Made by a program: the position numbers and the translations under genes
Origin: Sphingobium sp.
GTDB lineage: Bacteria > Pseudomonadota > Alphaproteobacteria > Sphingomonadales > Sphingomonadaceae
Direction of reading: 5' to 3'
DNA length: 64,000 bases
Assembly (NCBI GenBank): GCA_035196065.1
Contig: CP136575.1
Coordinates: 2,892,769 to 2,956,768, forward strand
The notes under the pieces: generated by a model
The model's database searches: none
The model's input: only the letters and a program-made list of their open reading frames with translations
Told to the model about the DNA's origin: nothing
Shown: in pieces, positions 8,125 to 17,699 of the stretch
How positions within the stretch are numbered: position 1 is the first letter of the stretch
How the letters are laid out: the number at the start of each line of letters is the position of its first letter

Positions 8125-9444
8125 ATGATGACACTCGAAAACGATCCACTTGCCGCATTCTGGATGCCCTTCACTGCGAACCGGGCGTTCAAGGCGCATC
8201 CACGCCAGCTAAAATCCGCCAAGGATATGCATTATACCAGCGATGACGGGCGGCAGATCCTTGATGGCACAGCCGGTCTGTGGGCAGTCAATGCCGGCCA
8301 TTGCCGGACACCCATAATCGAGGCCATCCAGAAAACGGCGGCGGAACTCGATTATGCACCGCCATTCCAGCTCGGTCACCCGCTCGCTTTCGAACTGGCC
8401 TCGCGCGTTGCAACCCTGATGCCCGAAAATCTTGACCGGATATTCTTCACAAATAGCGGATCGGAATCGGTCGATACCGCGCTGAAGATCGCACTCGCCT
8501 ATCAACGATCCATCGGCCAAGGCACCCGCACGCGACTGATCGGCCGCGAACGCGGCTATAATGGCGTTGGTTTTGGTGGAATTTCCGTTGGCGGAATCGT
8601 CAATAACCGCCGGCAGTTCGGTACACTTCTGACCGGCGTCGATCATCTTCCGCATACGCTCAATCTGGAGCACAACGCCTTTTCGCGGGGCCTACCCTCA
8701 TGGGGTGGGCATCTTGCCGATACGCTCGAATCCATTGTAACGTTGCATGGTGCCGAAACCATCGCCGCCGTCATTGTCGAACCAATGGCAGGTTCCACAG
8801 GCGTGCTTCCGCCCCCGGTTGGCTATCTTCAGAAGCTGCGCGACATTACGACGAAGCATGGCATATTGCTCATTTTTGATGAAGTTATCACCGCGTTCGG
8901 TCGCGTGGGCGGGGCCACCGCTTCAGAGGTTTTTGGCGTAACGCCAGACCTGATCACCATGGCCAAAGGCCTTACAAACGCGGCCGTGCCCATGGGCGCT
9001 GTCGCGGTCAGCCGCCATGTACACGACGCCATTGTAGAGGGCGGGCCAGACGGAATCGAGCTTTTCCATGGCTACACCTATTCCGGCCACCCCCTCGCCG
9101 CCGCCGCCGGCATCGCAACGCTCGACATCTACAAGTCGGAAGGCTTGTTTGAACGCGCCGCCGATTTAAGCGGCTATTGGGAAGATGCAGTCCACAGTCT
9201 GAAGGACAAGCGTCATGTGATCGACATCCGCAATGTCGGTATCGTTGCCGGCATAGAAATTGAGGCTCGGGCTGGTGCTGTCGGCAAGCGCGCGATGGAA
9301 GTCTTTCACCGCTGCTTTGACACCGGCCTGCTGATCCGCGTAACCGGAGACATCATAGCGCTTTCGCCGCCTCTCATCCTTGAGAAGGTGCATATAGACG
9401 AGATGATTGGGCGTATCGGGGATGTGCTCGAGATGGTGGACTAA
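8125..9444 (+). CDS. Class III PLP-dependent aminotransferase (omega-amino acid:pyruvate type)
   Basis: 439 residues of the fold-type I, class III aminotransferases. Visible landmarks are FTNSGSESVDTALK (108-121, PLP phosphate cup), FDEVITAFGR (251-260, Asp252 for the pyridine nitrogen) and TMAKGLTNAAVPMGAV (278-293) with Lys281 as the Schiff-base lysine. The N-terminus FWMPFTANR and overall length match beta-alanine/omega-amino acid:pyruvate transaminases, which move a terminal amino group to pyruvate. In this setting it could deaminate an amine left after demethylation (inference). Two ATGs stand in tandem at 8125; GGAG lies upstream. It converges with the next gene, overlapping by four bases. 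Confidence 0.9.
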   Translation: MMTLENDPLAAFWMPFTANRAFKAHPRQLKSAKDMHYTSDDGRQILDGTAGLWAVNAGHCRTPIIEAIQKTAAELDYAPPFQLGHPLAFELASRVATLMPENLDRIFFTNSGSESVDTALKIALAYQRSIGQGTRTRLIGRERGYNGVGFGGISVGGIVNNRRQFGTLLTGVDHLPHTLNLEHNAFSRGLPSWGGHLADTLESIVTLHGAETIAAVIVEPMAGSTGVLPPPVGYLQKLRDITTKHGILLIFDEVITAFGRVGGATASEVFGVTPDLITMAKGLTNAAVPMGAVAVSRHVHDAIVEGGPDGIELFHGYTYSGHPLAAAAGIATLDIYKSEGLFERAADLSGYWEDAVHSLKDKRHVIDIRNVGIVAGIEIEARAGAVGKRAMEVFHRCFDTGLLIRVTGDIIALSPPLILEKVHIDEMIGRIGDVLEMVD

Positions 9445-10511
9445 AGCGTCAGTACGATCTTACCGACATGGCCTTTGGTCAGAAATGCTTCTTGGGCAGC
9501 CACAATTTCGAAGAGCGGGAATGTCTTCGCGACCAATGGTTTAACTTCTCCGCCCTCGATATATCTGATCAGATTGCTGAACACTTCCGGTTCAAGGACG
9601 GTGCAGCCGATTAGTGTCAGGTCCTTCAGATAAAGGGTTCGCAGATCGAGGTCGACCACCGGCCCAGCGATGGCACCGGCAACTCCATATCGGCCTCCGC
9701 GTTTGAGGACGTTGAGGATCGCCCCGAACTGGGCTCCGCCGACTATATCGACGACGGCATCGAAATGGTCCTGGCCGAACAAGGCCTCAATATTAGCGTC
9801 GCGGAAGATAACATGATCAGCTCCAAGATCACGTAACGCCGACGCTTTCTCCACCCCGACTATCGCGCTCACTACTGCGCCACGGCGTTTGGCAAGTTGC
9901 ACAGCCGCAGAACCAACCCCGCCCGATGCGCCTGTTATCAACACCTGCTCCCCTGCGGCCAGCTTGATACGCGAAAGGATGTTTTCCGCAGTCGCATAAG
10001 CACAGGGAAAGCTAGCCAGTTCAGCGTCAGAAAACGGAGAGGTAACTGCAAAAGCATTGCCGGCAGGCACACAGGTGTAATCTGCGAAGGCCCCGTCCAC
10101 TTCGGAACCGAAATAGCGAATATCATACCGCCCGGTTCCCGGGAGATTGGGCATAATCAAAACGCGTTCGCCGATGCGTGCGGGATCGATATCAGAGCCG
10201 ACCGCGACGATCCGACCGCAGGCATCCGCGCCTTGGATGCGCGGAAACTGGAACGCCTCGCCCGACCAGCCGTCATCCTCGGCAGATGCAATGCCAGTCG
10301 CAGCTCCTGCATCGGTGGCTTCCGCCACGGCTTTCGAATACCAACCGATACGCGTGTTGATATCCGTATTGTTGACACCTGCAGCGCCGACACGGATCAA
10401 AACTTCGTGCGGCCCCGGCAATGGAACTGGCACATCATCGCGCAGTTCGAGCTTTTCAAATCCACCATGGCCGGTGAGCAACACTGCACGCATGGTAGCC
10501 GGAATGGTCAT
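9441..10511 (-). CDS. MDR-family (zinc-free alcohol dehydrogenase/quinone reductase-like) oxidoreductase
   Basis: 356 residues from the ATG at 10511, whose ATGA overlaps the stop of the Rieske gene; longer frames upstream run inside that gene. It has an N-terminal GroES-like domain (EVLIRVGAAGVNNTDINTR) and a Rossmann NADPH domain with VLITGASGGVGSAAVQLAKR. The Cys and His zinc ligands of classical alcohol dehydrogenases are missing, so it belongs with quinone oxidoreductase/enoyl reductase-like members. It is the last gene of a four-gene demethylation operon. Its job there is unknown: it might reduce an unsaturated or aldehyde intermediate. It is not a ferredoxin reductase and so cannot by itself feed the Rieske enzyme. 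Confidence 0.85.
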   Translation of the reverse strand: MTIPATMRAVLLTGHGGFEKLELRDDVPVPLPGPHEVLIRVGAAGVNNTDINTRIGWYSKAVAEATDAGAATGIASAEDDGWSGEAFQFPRIQGADACGRIVAVGSDIDPARIGERVLIMPNLPGTGRYDIRYFGSEVDGAFADYTCVPAGNAFAVTSPFSDAELASFPCAYATAENILSRIKLAAGEQVLITGASGGVGSAAVQLAKRRGAVVSAIVGVEKASALRDLGADHVIFRDANIEALFGQDHFDAVVDIVGGAQFGAILNVLKRGGRYGVAGAIAGPVVDLDLRTLYLKDLTLIGCTVLEPEVFSNLIRYIEGGEVKPLVAKTFPLFEIVAAQEAFLTKGHVGKIVLTL

Positions 10512-11752
10512 TCGGCACGATCCAAGCCGAACTGGTTCAAATACCATTTCTGGAATTTGATGACGCTGCCCTCCTGATCCGAATAGCGGCCCGGACGATA
10601 GCGGCTGGACATGATGCCGGCCTGATTGTTCTCGGTTATCACCTTGTCTTGCGTTGTTGTGGCATGATAGCCCCAAATCATCTTGTCGATATCAACCTCT
10701 GCCTCGGTCGCGCGACCATCGACGAGCCAGATCATTTCGACATCAGATGCAAGCGCCGAACGCGGCGTGAACTGGAACAAGATCACGAAATGATCGTCAG
10801 CGACAATTTGGCTGAAAGGGCTGAAACTTAGATGCATACGCCCGCCGTCCGGGGCCGTCCGCTTGCCCATCAATGGCGAGGGGGCAGTGCCATCCTGGGT
10901 TTCGGCTGCCCAGCCATCCTTGTTCATCCGTTGCATCATCAAGCGCAGGTGGCTGCTATCCGGTGCATCGTCGATATTTCCAATAGGGCGGCCGAGAGCG
11001 GCTGCCTTTTCTTCCCAGGCTTGTACCTTGGGCGCATAAGCGGCGATGGCATCTGCAGGGCCAGAACTTGGACCGGCCCCTACAGCCACAATAGATTCGG
11101 CCGCGTGCATCGAACAAAATTCAGGATGCGATGGCACACAATGATAGCATTCAAAGAAATTTTCGATGACCAGCTTCCAGTTGGCCGTGGTCGGATAGCT
11201 TCCGGCATGGGCTATGCGGGCATCAGCGATTCCATGATAGTCGAGGATCGGCCCCATATCGCCAAAGGTTGCGTCGAAATCATCCGGTTCATCCTCGCTC
11301 ATATTGATGAAAATGAGGCCGTGAAAGACACGGACATGGCAGGAAAACAGGCTGTTCTCTGCCTTGTCAAAATCTTCAGGCATCAAGCGAGCGGCGAGCA
11401 ATTTGCCGTCCAACCCGAATGTCCAGGCATGATAAGGGCAAACAAGCTTGGGCGCATTGCCACTTTCGGCCTGACAAATGGTTGAACCGCGATGTCGGCA
11501 TACGTTGAAAAAAGCTCGGATGCTGTCTGCATTTTCGCGGATGACGATGATCTGTTCGCTGCCAACGCGAAAGAGGAAATAATCACCCTTGTTCGGAATG
11601 CGCGAGACATGACCTGCCAGCAGCCATTTGCGGCTGATAATCTGATCCATGTCGGCATTGAACACGGCGTCACTGCAATAGAATTCCTGATCGAAACTAA
11701 AACCAACGCGCGTATTGTTGGCGAGGCGGCTCATAAGTTCAGTATGTGACAT
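10508..11752 (-). CDS. Rieske [2Fe-2S] oxygenase alpha subunit, GbcA-like betaine demethylase type
   Basis: 414 residues with both halves intact. The Rieske centre is C85-R-H87 and C105-P-Y-H108; the catalytic domain has ENFFECYHCVPSHPEF with iron ligands H204 and H209, and a C-terminal TTTQDKVITENNQAG block carrying the Asp ligand region. This last block (Q-D-x-x-x-x-E-N-x-x-G) resembles glycine betaine and stachydrine demethylases, which hydroxylate an N-methyl group and release formaldehyde. It is translationally coupled to a DMGDH-like gene upstream (TGATG overlap) and the MDR gene downstream, so a betaine-type substrate fits well. A partner reductase is not encoded nearby. Confidence 0.88.
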   Translation of the reverse strand: MSHTELMSRLANNTRVGFSFDQEFYCSDAVFNADMDQIISRKWLLAGHVSRIPNKGDYFLFRVGSEQIIVIRENADSIRAFFNVCRHRGSTICQAESGNAPKLVCPYHAWTFGLDGKLLAARLMPEDFDKAENSLFSCHVRVFHGLIFINMSEDEPDDFDATFGDMGPILDYHGIADARIAHAGSYPTTANWKLVIENFFECYHCVPSHPEFCSMHAAESIVAVGAGPSSGPADAIAAYAPKVQAWEEKAAALGRPIGNIDDAPDSSHLRLMMQRMNKDGWAAETQDGTAPSPLMGKRTAPDGGRMHLSFSPFSQIVADDHFVILFQFTPRSALASDVEMIWLVDGRATEAEVDIDKMIWGYHATTTQDKVITENNQAGIMSSRYRPGRYSDQEGSVIKFQKWYLNQFGLDRAE

Positions 11753-14196
11753 CAGATTTTGATCCGGGCGTTTGAGGGGTCATATAGCGGCTTGAGCGAG
11801 GCTGTGACGGGATAGCGCACGCCGGCGATCTCGATCTCATAATCATCGGCACCGATTGCGCCGACCACACCGCCATCGGCAGCAGTCACATAGCCCAGCC
11901 CGCATGCGCCTCCGAGGCCATGTGTATACATGCCGGAACGAATGTAACCGGCGATACGGTCGCCCTGCCAGATCGGTTCATTATGATAGAGCATGGGGGC
12001 GGGGTCCTTCAGCAGGAACTGGACGAGGCGCTGTTTCAGGCCTTCTTCCTTTTGCCTGAGCAAAGCCTCGCGCCCGATAAATCCACCTGGTTTGTCCATC
12101 CTCACCGCAAAGCCAAGGCCCGCCTCCAACGGCGTATCCTCATCGGTGATATCATGGCCCCAATGGCGATAGGCCTTTTCCATCCGCAACGCGTTGAGCG
12201 CGTGGTAGCCGCAATGTCGGAGGCCGAAAGCGGCGCCGGCGGCGACAATTTCATCATAGACCCCGGTCATGAATTCGGTGGGAATGTAAAGCTCCCAGCC
12301 CAATTCGCCGACATAGGTGATGCGCGATGCGCGGACAATGGCATAGCCCAGTTCGATTTCTTGGCTGGTCGCAAAAGGAAAGGCCTCATGCGACAGATCA
12401 TTGGGGCAAATCGATTGCAGCAACGCACGCGCGTTCGGCCCCATGATAGAGATAACGCCCATAGCCGACGAAACATTGGTTAGCACCGCATTTGCGTCGT
12501 CCGGCATATGGCGCTTGAGCCAGTTGAAATCCTTCACCTCGGTTTCTGCGCCCGTCACGATAAGATAGGCAGTTTCGGAGAGACGTGTGACGGTTAGATC
12601 AGCCTCAATTCCACCTTTGTCGTTGAGCCACTGCGTATAGACCAGTTTGCCGGGCGCAACATCGACATCATTGGCACAAACACGATTCAGCACTGCACAG
12701 GCATCGCGCCCCTCAAGCCGGAATTTGGCAAAGCTTGACTGATCGAACAGGCCGACTGCCTCGCGCACCGCCTTGCACTCAGCGGCATTGGCCTCAAACC
12801 AGTTTTGCCGGCCATAGCTATATTCATAACTGGGCGTACTGCCCGGTTCACCGTACCAGTTCGCCCGTTCCCAACCAAAGGCTTCACCAAAGCAAGCACC
12901 GGTTGCGGCCAATCGGTCATGCAGTGCGGATTTACGCACACCGCGCGCTGTTTCATATTGCTTAAAGGGGTAATGTGTCGCGTAGAGGAGGCCGAGGCTT
13001 TCGGTCACACGTTCGCGCAGATATTTCCGGTTAATCTGGAACGGCATGTTGCGACGGATATCAACGGTCCAAAGATCAGCGGGCGGTATGCCATCGCGAA
13101 TCCATTCAGCCATCACCTTGCCTACGCCACCCGCCGATTGCAGGCCGATGGAGTTGAGGCCAGCGGCGACAAAACAACCCTTCAACTCTGCACTTTCGCC
13201 CAGATGATAGCGCACATCCGGTGTGAAGCTTTCCGGACCGCAGAAGAATTTCTGTATGCCCGCATTTTCGAGCGCGGGCACGCGGCGCATTGCGTCCATC
13301 AATAGCGGTTCAAAATGTTCAAAGCTTCCGGCGATTTCATCAAAGCAGAAATCTTCGGAAATACCATCCATACCCCACGGCCGGGCATTGGGTTCGAATG
13401 CACCAACGAGCAGCTTGCCCGCGTCATATTTGTAGTAGCCGCAATAATCATAGTCGCGGAGCACAGGCAGTGTGTTGTCGATACCTTCAACGCCTTCGAA
13501 CAGCACATAATAATGTTCGCAAGCATGCAAAGGCGCAGCGACGCCAATGCTGGCGGCGAGATCCCGTGTCCACATGCCACCGCAGATCACGACAAAATCG
13601 GCTTCGATGGAACCTTCTGCTGTTTCTACACCCGTAACGCGATCCCCATTATGGCGGATTTTGGTGACTTTGGTGTTTTCAAATATCTGGGCGCCGCCGG
13701 TTCGCGCGCCTTTCGCCAGCGCCTGGGTGATATCGACCGCATTGGCATAGCCGTCGCTGGGGATATGAATGCCGCCAACAACATCATCAACATTGACGAT
13801 ATTTGCCAGTGCCTTGATCTCTTCAGGTGTCACCACATGGACCGGCAAGTCGAAGACCTTGGCCATGGAAGCGCTGCGCTTCAGTTCCTCAAAACGTTCC
13901 TGATTGGTCGCCATGGATATGGATCCGCATTGGCGATATCCGGTGGCCTGTCCGGTCTCAGCTTCCAGACCGCGATACAATTCGCCGGTATATTTAGCGA
14001 GCTTGGTCATGTTGATCGACGGCCGCAATTGCCCGACCAAACCGGCGGCATGCCAGGTTGTGCCGCTGGTCAGCTGCTTGCGTTCAAGCAGGACAACATC
14101 ATCCCAGCCAATCTTCGTCAGATGGTAGGCGATCGAACAACCGATGACACCACCGCCGATGATGACAACTTTTGCTTTTTTGGGAAGTTGAGCCAC
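11752..14196 (-). CDS. FAD-dependent dimethylglycine/sarcosine dehydrogenase-like protein
   Basis: 814 residues with the full four-part architecture: an N-terminal DAO flavin domain (VVIIGGGVIGCSIAYHL, about 10-26), an FAO_M linker domain (about 370-430), a GcvT-like folate-binding domain (about 440-710) and a GcvT C-terminal barrel. SGTTWHAAG holds His49, at the position where mitochondrial DMGDH/SARDH attach FAD covalently. Such enzymes oxidise an N-methyl amine and pass the methylene to tetrahydrofolate. It overlaps the Rieske gene by one base and follows a paralogue by four bases. Exact substrate (dimethylglycine, sarcosine or another methylated amino acid) is not decided by sequence. Confidence 0.9.
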   Translation of the reverse strand: MAQLPKKAKVVIIGGGVIGCSIAYHLTKIGWDDVVLLERKQLTSGTTWHAAGLVGQLRPSINMTKLAKYTGELYRGLEAETGQATGYRQCGSISMATNQERFEELKRSASMAKVFDLPVHVVTPEEIKALANIVNVDDVVGGIHIPSDGYANAVDITQALAKGARTGGAQIFENTKVTKIRHNGDRVTGVETAEGSIEADFVVICGGMWTRDLAASIGVAAPLHACEHYYVLFEGVEGIDNTLPVLRDYDYCGYYKYDAGKLLVGAFEPNARPWGMDGISEDFCFDEIAGSFEHFEPLLMDAMRRVPALENAGIQKFFCGPESFTPDVRYHLGESAELKGCFVAAGLNSIGLQSAGGVGKVMAEWIRDGIPPADLWTVDIRRNMPFQINRKYLRERVTESLGLLYATHYPFKQYETARGVRKSALHDRLAATGACFGEAFGWERANWYGEPGSTPSYEYSYGRQNWFEANAAECKAVREAVGLFDQSSFAKFRLEGRDACAVLNRVCANDVDVAPGKLVYTQWLNDKGGIEADLTVTRLSETAYLIVTGAETEVKDFNWLKRHMPDDANAVLTNVSSAMGVISIMGPNARALLQSICPNDLSHEAFPFATSQEIELGYAIVRASRITYVGELGWELYIPTEFMTGVYDEIVAAGAAFGLRHCGYHALNALRMEKAYRHWGHDITDEDTPLEAGLGFAVRMDKPGGFIGREALLRQKEEGLKQRLVQFLLKDPAPMLYHNEPIWQGDRIAGYIRSGMYTHGLGGACGLGYVTAADGGVVGAIGADDYEIEIAGVRYPVTASLKPLYDPSNARIKI

Positions 14197-14200
14197 TGAA

Positions 14201-16618
14201 TCAGGCCTTCATCTTTAAGTTATCAATATCATAGGCTGGATGTTCGAGCACTATGCCCTTGCGCCGTTCCCCTTGCAGCATGATCTCAAAGGTAGAACCC
14301 GGGACGGCATTCTCAATCGGCACGCAAGCGAAAAACAGGCTTTTGCCTACTCGGTGGCCATAGCCCCCAGAGGTGGTCAGGCCGATGCAGTTATCACCAA
14401 TCATGCACGGTTCTGCGCCGCGCACATCGACATTGGCGGCGTCGACCTCTCCATAAACGATCCGGAACCTGTCAGGCGCGTCCAACGTCGCCTGTTTGCC
14501 GACGAAATCATCCTTCTTGAATTGGATGAAGCGCGGCAAATCTGCCTCGATCATGGTCAGTTCGTTGGTGAGTTCAGAGCCCCAGGCCTTATAGGCCTTT
14601 TCCATGCGCATCGCATTGGCGGCATAAAGGCCGTAATTGACGATGCCAAAGTCCTGACCGGCTTCCCACACCGCATCATAGAGCGCTGAGAGATCATCCA
14701 TCGCAGGGTGTAATTCCCAGCCCAGTTCACCTGCATAGGACACACGCAGCGCGCGGGTCTTTATCCCTGCCAACGTAATTTCCTGACCGCTCAGCCAGCG
14801 GAAGCCTTCATTGCTCAAATCCGCATCGGTCAGCTTCGCCAGCACATCGCGGGAGCGTGGGCCATTCATCACCAGCACGCCGAGATCCATGGTCAGGTTG
14901 CGCAGGGTGACATCTTCACCGGACAGCTTGCTCTGCACCAGCCAGTCCCAGTCGCGCTGCTCGGCCGCAGCGGCGGACAGGCAATAAAAATGATCATCTG
15001 CCAGGCGCGTCACCGTCATTTCGCCATGGATGCGGCCCTGTCGGGACAATAAGTGCGCCAGCGCAATTCCCCCCTGCTTTTTTGGCATGCGGTTTGCGCA
15101 GATACGGTTCAGAAATGCTTCGGCATCGGGCCCGGTCACATCATATTTGGCAAAGCCGGACAGATCCAGAACGCCGACACGCTCCGCCACTGCCGCAACT
15201 TCGGCGGCGACGGCGGCAAAGCTGTTCGTGCGCTGATAACCGCCTTCTTCTTCCGCGCCATCGAGTGCGAAATATTTGGGACGCTCCCAGCCATAAGTCT
15301 CGCCATAAACCGCGCCTGCCACCTTCAACCGTTCATAGACCGCGCTGGTCTTTTGTGGCCTGCCATCGGGCTCTTCCTCGCCTGGGAGCCTTGTGGTGAA
15401 GGTCATCCGGTAATCAAGGAAGACCTTGTCGCGACTGTAATTTTCATCCGCATAGGGGCCGTATCGGCGGGGATCGAATTCGGCCATGTTGATCTCGGAA
15501 TCGCCCTCAACGATCCATTGCGCCAGATATTTGCCTGCCCCGCCCCCTTGGGCGATGCCAAAGCTGGTACCGCAACAATGCCAGAAATTGCGAAGCCCCA
15601 CAGCCGGGCCCAGGAGTGGGCCACCATCGGGAGTATGCGGAATCGCGCCATTGACGAAACGGCGAAGGCCGACTTCGCCAAAGATCGGCATGCGCTCGAT
15701 CGCGCGCTCAAGCCATGGAGCAATCCGTTCCAGATCCTCGGGAAACAGCTCGCTGGTCGAATCCCATTCGGGATGGCCGCCGCGCGCGGTCCAGGCTTCG
15801 GCAAGGCCGACATTTTCATATACGCCGATCAGCCCGCTCTTCTGTTCTTGCCGGAAATAACCCGAGACGTGCGGGCAGCGCATGACGGGAATTTCCTCGT
15901 CGCGCTGCTGAAAAGCAGGAATGGGATCGGTCACGACATAATGATGTTCCATGTTGGTGACCGGAATGTCGATGCCGGCCATTTGCGCGACCTGCCGCGC
16001 ATAACAACCCGCCGCATTCACAACGATTTCGGCGCGGACCGTTCCTTGCTCGGTTTCCACGTCCCACTCTCCACTGGGCAACTGGGTCAGGCCCGTCACG
16101 CGATTCTTGCGGACAATCTTGGCACCCATATTCTTGGCCCCGATCGCCAAGGCATTGCAGATGCCCGACGGATCAGCATGGCCATCTTCGGTTGTCCGCG
16201 CACCGGCAATGACGCCATCCAAAGTCATGAATGGGTTATATTTCAAGATTTCCTCGGTCGGGATAATCTCCATCTCGAACCCGATGATCTTTGAAAAACC
16301 TTGAATGTAGCGCATCCATGCAAGCTCGCGCTCGTTGGTCGCCAGGCGGATGCCGCCCGATTTGTGCCAGCTGACATATTGCCCGGTCAGCCCCTCTAAC
16401 TGCGGATACAGCCAATTGGAGTAAGCATGCATCTTCGCCAGATTGAAGCTGCCGGTTATGTTGGGGCATTGGCCCGCAGCGTGCCATGTCGACCCGGACG
16501 TCAGTTCATCCTTTTCGATCAGAAGGCAATCGGTCCATCCGAGTTCAGCGAGATGATAGAGCAGCGATGCTCCCATAATCCCGCCGCCAATGATCACAAC
16601 TCGCGCCGATGTTTGCAT
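14201..16618 (-). CDS. Second FAD-dependent dimethylglycine/sarcosine dehydrogenase-like protein
   Basis: 805 residues, same domain order as its neighbour: DAO flavin domain (VVIIGGGIMGASLLYHL, 7-23), FAO_M, GcvT and GcvT_C. The likely covalent-FAD histidine is His46 in SGSTWHAAG. The two proteins share layout but differ through most of their length, so this looks like an old duplication or two independently acquired enzymes for successive demethylation steps. It is the first gene of the four-gene operon and has an SDR gene diverging from it across 157 bases. A plain D-amino-acid oxidase is excluded by the C-terminal folate domains. Confidence 0.9.
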   Translation of the reverse strand: MQTSARVVIIGGGIMGASLLYHLAELGWTDCLLIEKDELTSGSTWHAAGQCPNITGSFNLAKMHAYSNWLYPQLEGLTGQYVSWHKSGGIRLATNERELAWMRYIQGFSKIIGFEMEIIPTEEILKYNPFMTLDGVIAGARTTEDGHADPSGICNALAIGAKNMGAKIVRKNRVTGLTQLPSGEWDVETEQGTVRAEIVVNAAGCYARQVAQMAGIDIPVTNMEHHYVVTDPIPAFQQRDEEIPVMRCPHVSGYFRQEQKSGLIGVYENVGLAEAWTARGGHPEWDSTSELFPEDLERIAPWLERAIERMPIFGEVGLRRFVNGAIPHTPDGGPLLGPAVGLRNFWHCCGTSFGIAQGGGAGKYLAQWIVEGDSEINMAEFDPRRYGPYADENYSRDKVFLDYRMTFTTRLPGEEEPDGRPQKTSAVYERLKVAGAVYGETYGWERPKYFALDGAEEEGGYQRTNSFAAVAAEVAAVAERVGVLDLSGFAKYDVTGPDAEAFLNRICANRMPKKQGGIALAHLLSRQGRIHGEMTVTRLADDHFYCLSAAAAEQRDWDWLVQSKLSGEDVTLRNLTMDLGVLVMNGPRSRDVLAKLTDADLSNEGFRWLSGQEITLAGIKTRALRVSYAGELGWELHPAMDDLSALYDAVWEAGQDFGIVNYGLYAANAMRMEKAYKAWGSELTNELTMIEADLPRFIQFKKDDFVGKQATLDAPDRFRIVYGEVDAANVDVRGAEPCMIGDNCIGLTTSGGYGHRVGKSLFFACVPIENAVPGSTFEIMLQGERRKGIVLEHPAYDIDNLKMKA

Positions 16619-16775
16619 TTACCCCTGCTCCTCATGGCAAAAACTTGACCATCATTAGTCTGCAAAACACGCTGGTTACAAATGGGGATTATCGCGCCAT
16701 TGGTTCAAAAAATTTTCGGGTTGCGCTAATCCATCTTTGGCAGCACAGCTCAGAAAATTCTTGGGGGACAGATAA

Positions 16776-17561
16776 ATGAAGGTCGCGGTAGTAACCGGTG
16801 CAGCGCAAGGAGTCGGGCTTGCGACGAGCGAACTTTTGGCGGATTCTGGATATCATGTGGTGATGACAGATGTGCAGCCGCTTGACGATCAGTTGGCGAA
16901 TCTGCGCTCTGGAGGCAGACAATTATCCGCAATTTCTGGCGACATATCCGATTCCGGCTTTGTATCGGAACTCGCCTCGAAAGTTCAGCGGGACAATGGC
17001 GGCGTGGATACTTTGGTAAACAATGCCGGCATTAGCCTGATCTGCCCGGCTGAAGAAACGAGTATTGACCAGTGGCAACAGGTGATCTCGATCAATCTGA
17101 CCGCCCCCTTCTTGCTATGTCAGGCCTTCGGGAAGCAGATGCTCGATCGTGGCAGCGGCAGCATCGTCAATGTCGCATCCATCGCAGGCCTGCATGGCGT
17201 GATCCATCGCACCGCCTATAATGCTTCGAAACATGGCCTGATCGGACTGACCCGGACCTTGGCTGCAGAATGGGGTGGTCGTGGCGTGCGGGTAAATGCG
17301 GTTTGCCCTGGCTGGATAAAAACCGAAATGGATGCCCGCGACATGGGTTCCGGAGCTTATAGCGACGACGACATCATCAATCGCGTTCCCCAAGCGCGTT
17401 TTGCCCGTCCGCAAGAGGTGGCCCGCGCAATCGCATTTCTTGCAGAAAGCGATGGTTTTATAAATGGCGTGAGCCTTCCCGTCGACGGGGGTTGGACTGG
17501 CGATGCCAGCTGGGATGCATTGCGGATCAAGACGCGTCGGCCGGCGACCGGTGACCGGTGA
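16776..17561 (+). CDS. SDR-family NAD(P)-dependent oxidoreductase
   Basis: 261 residues with the classical short-chain dehydrogenase pattern: VVTGAAQGVGLA (5-16, cofactor binding), NNAG (82-85), and the catalytic set Ser135, Tyr148 and Lys152 (YNASK). Asp32 at the end of the second strand (MTD) favours NAD(H). GGGGGA lies about nine bases before the ATG. It diverges from the demethylation operon, so a shared regulator is possible. The substrate is unknown; the C-terminal extension is short and basic and lies over a tandem heptamer repeat in the DNA. Confidence 0.88.
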   Translation: MKVAVVTGAAQGVGLATSELLADSGYHVVMTDVQPLDDQLANLRSGGRQLSAISGDISDSGFVSELASKVQRDNGGVDTLVNNAGISLICPAEETSIDQWQQVISINLTAPFLLCQAFGKQMLDRGSGSIVNVASIAGLHGVIHRTAYNASKHGLIGLTRTLAAEWGGRGVRVNAVCPGWIKTEMDARDMGSGAYSDDDIINRVPQARFARPQEVARAIAFLAESDGFINGVSLPVDGGWTGDASWDALRIKTRRPATGDR

Positions 17562-17563
17562 CC
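17546..17563 (+). repeat. 7-bp tandem repeat across the SDR stop codon
   Basis: GACCGGT is repeated twice in full (17546-17552, 17553-17559) and then as GACC. The SDR stop codon lies in it, so slippage by one unit would change the reading frame and the C-terminus. Confidence 0.6.
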
Positions 17564-17591
17564 ATAACAAGCTTTAAAAGGGCCCCTTCGT

Positions 17592-17609
17592 CGCGTTGAA
17601 ACCAACGCG
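17592..17609 (+). terminator. GC-rich hairpin downstream of the SDR gene
   Basis: CGCGTTG-AAAC-CAACGCG is a perfect 7-bp stem with a 4-base loop, 31 bases after the SDR stop. There is no T-run after it, so it is a terminator candidate rather than a clear one. Confidence 0.4.
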
Positions 17610-17699
17610 GCGCAAACAATTGGCTCACGTCACGACATAGTCACAATATACAGGCATCAGTAAAGTCGGTAAGTCCGATAGACGCAGAAACGGGTAAAT

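Noticed and set aside
10512-10676. 55-codon N-terminal extension of the MDR oxidoreductase
   Set aside because: It lies wholly inside the Rieske gene in another frame, and the ATGA-coupled start at 10511 gives the normal family N-terminus.
15053-16294. 413-codon open frame on the plus strand
   Set aside because: Antisense to the second DMGDH-like gene; no ribosome site or family match.
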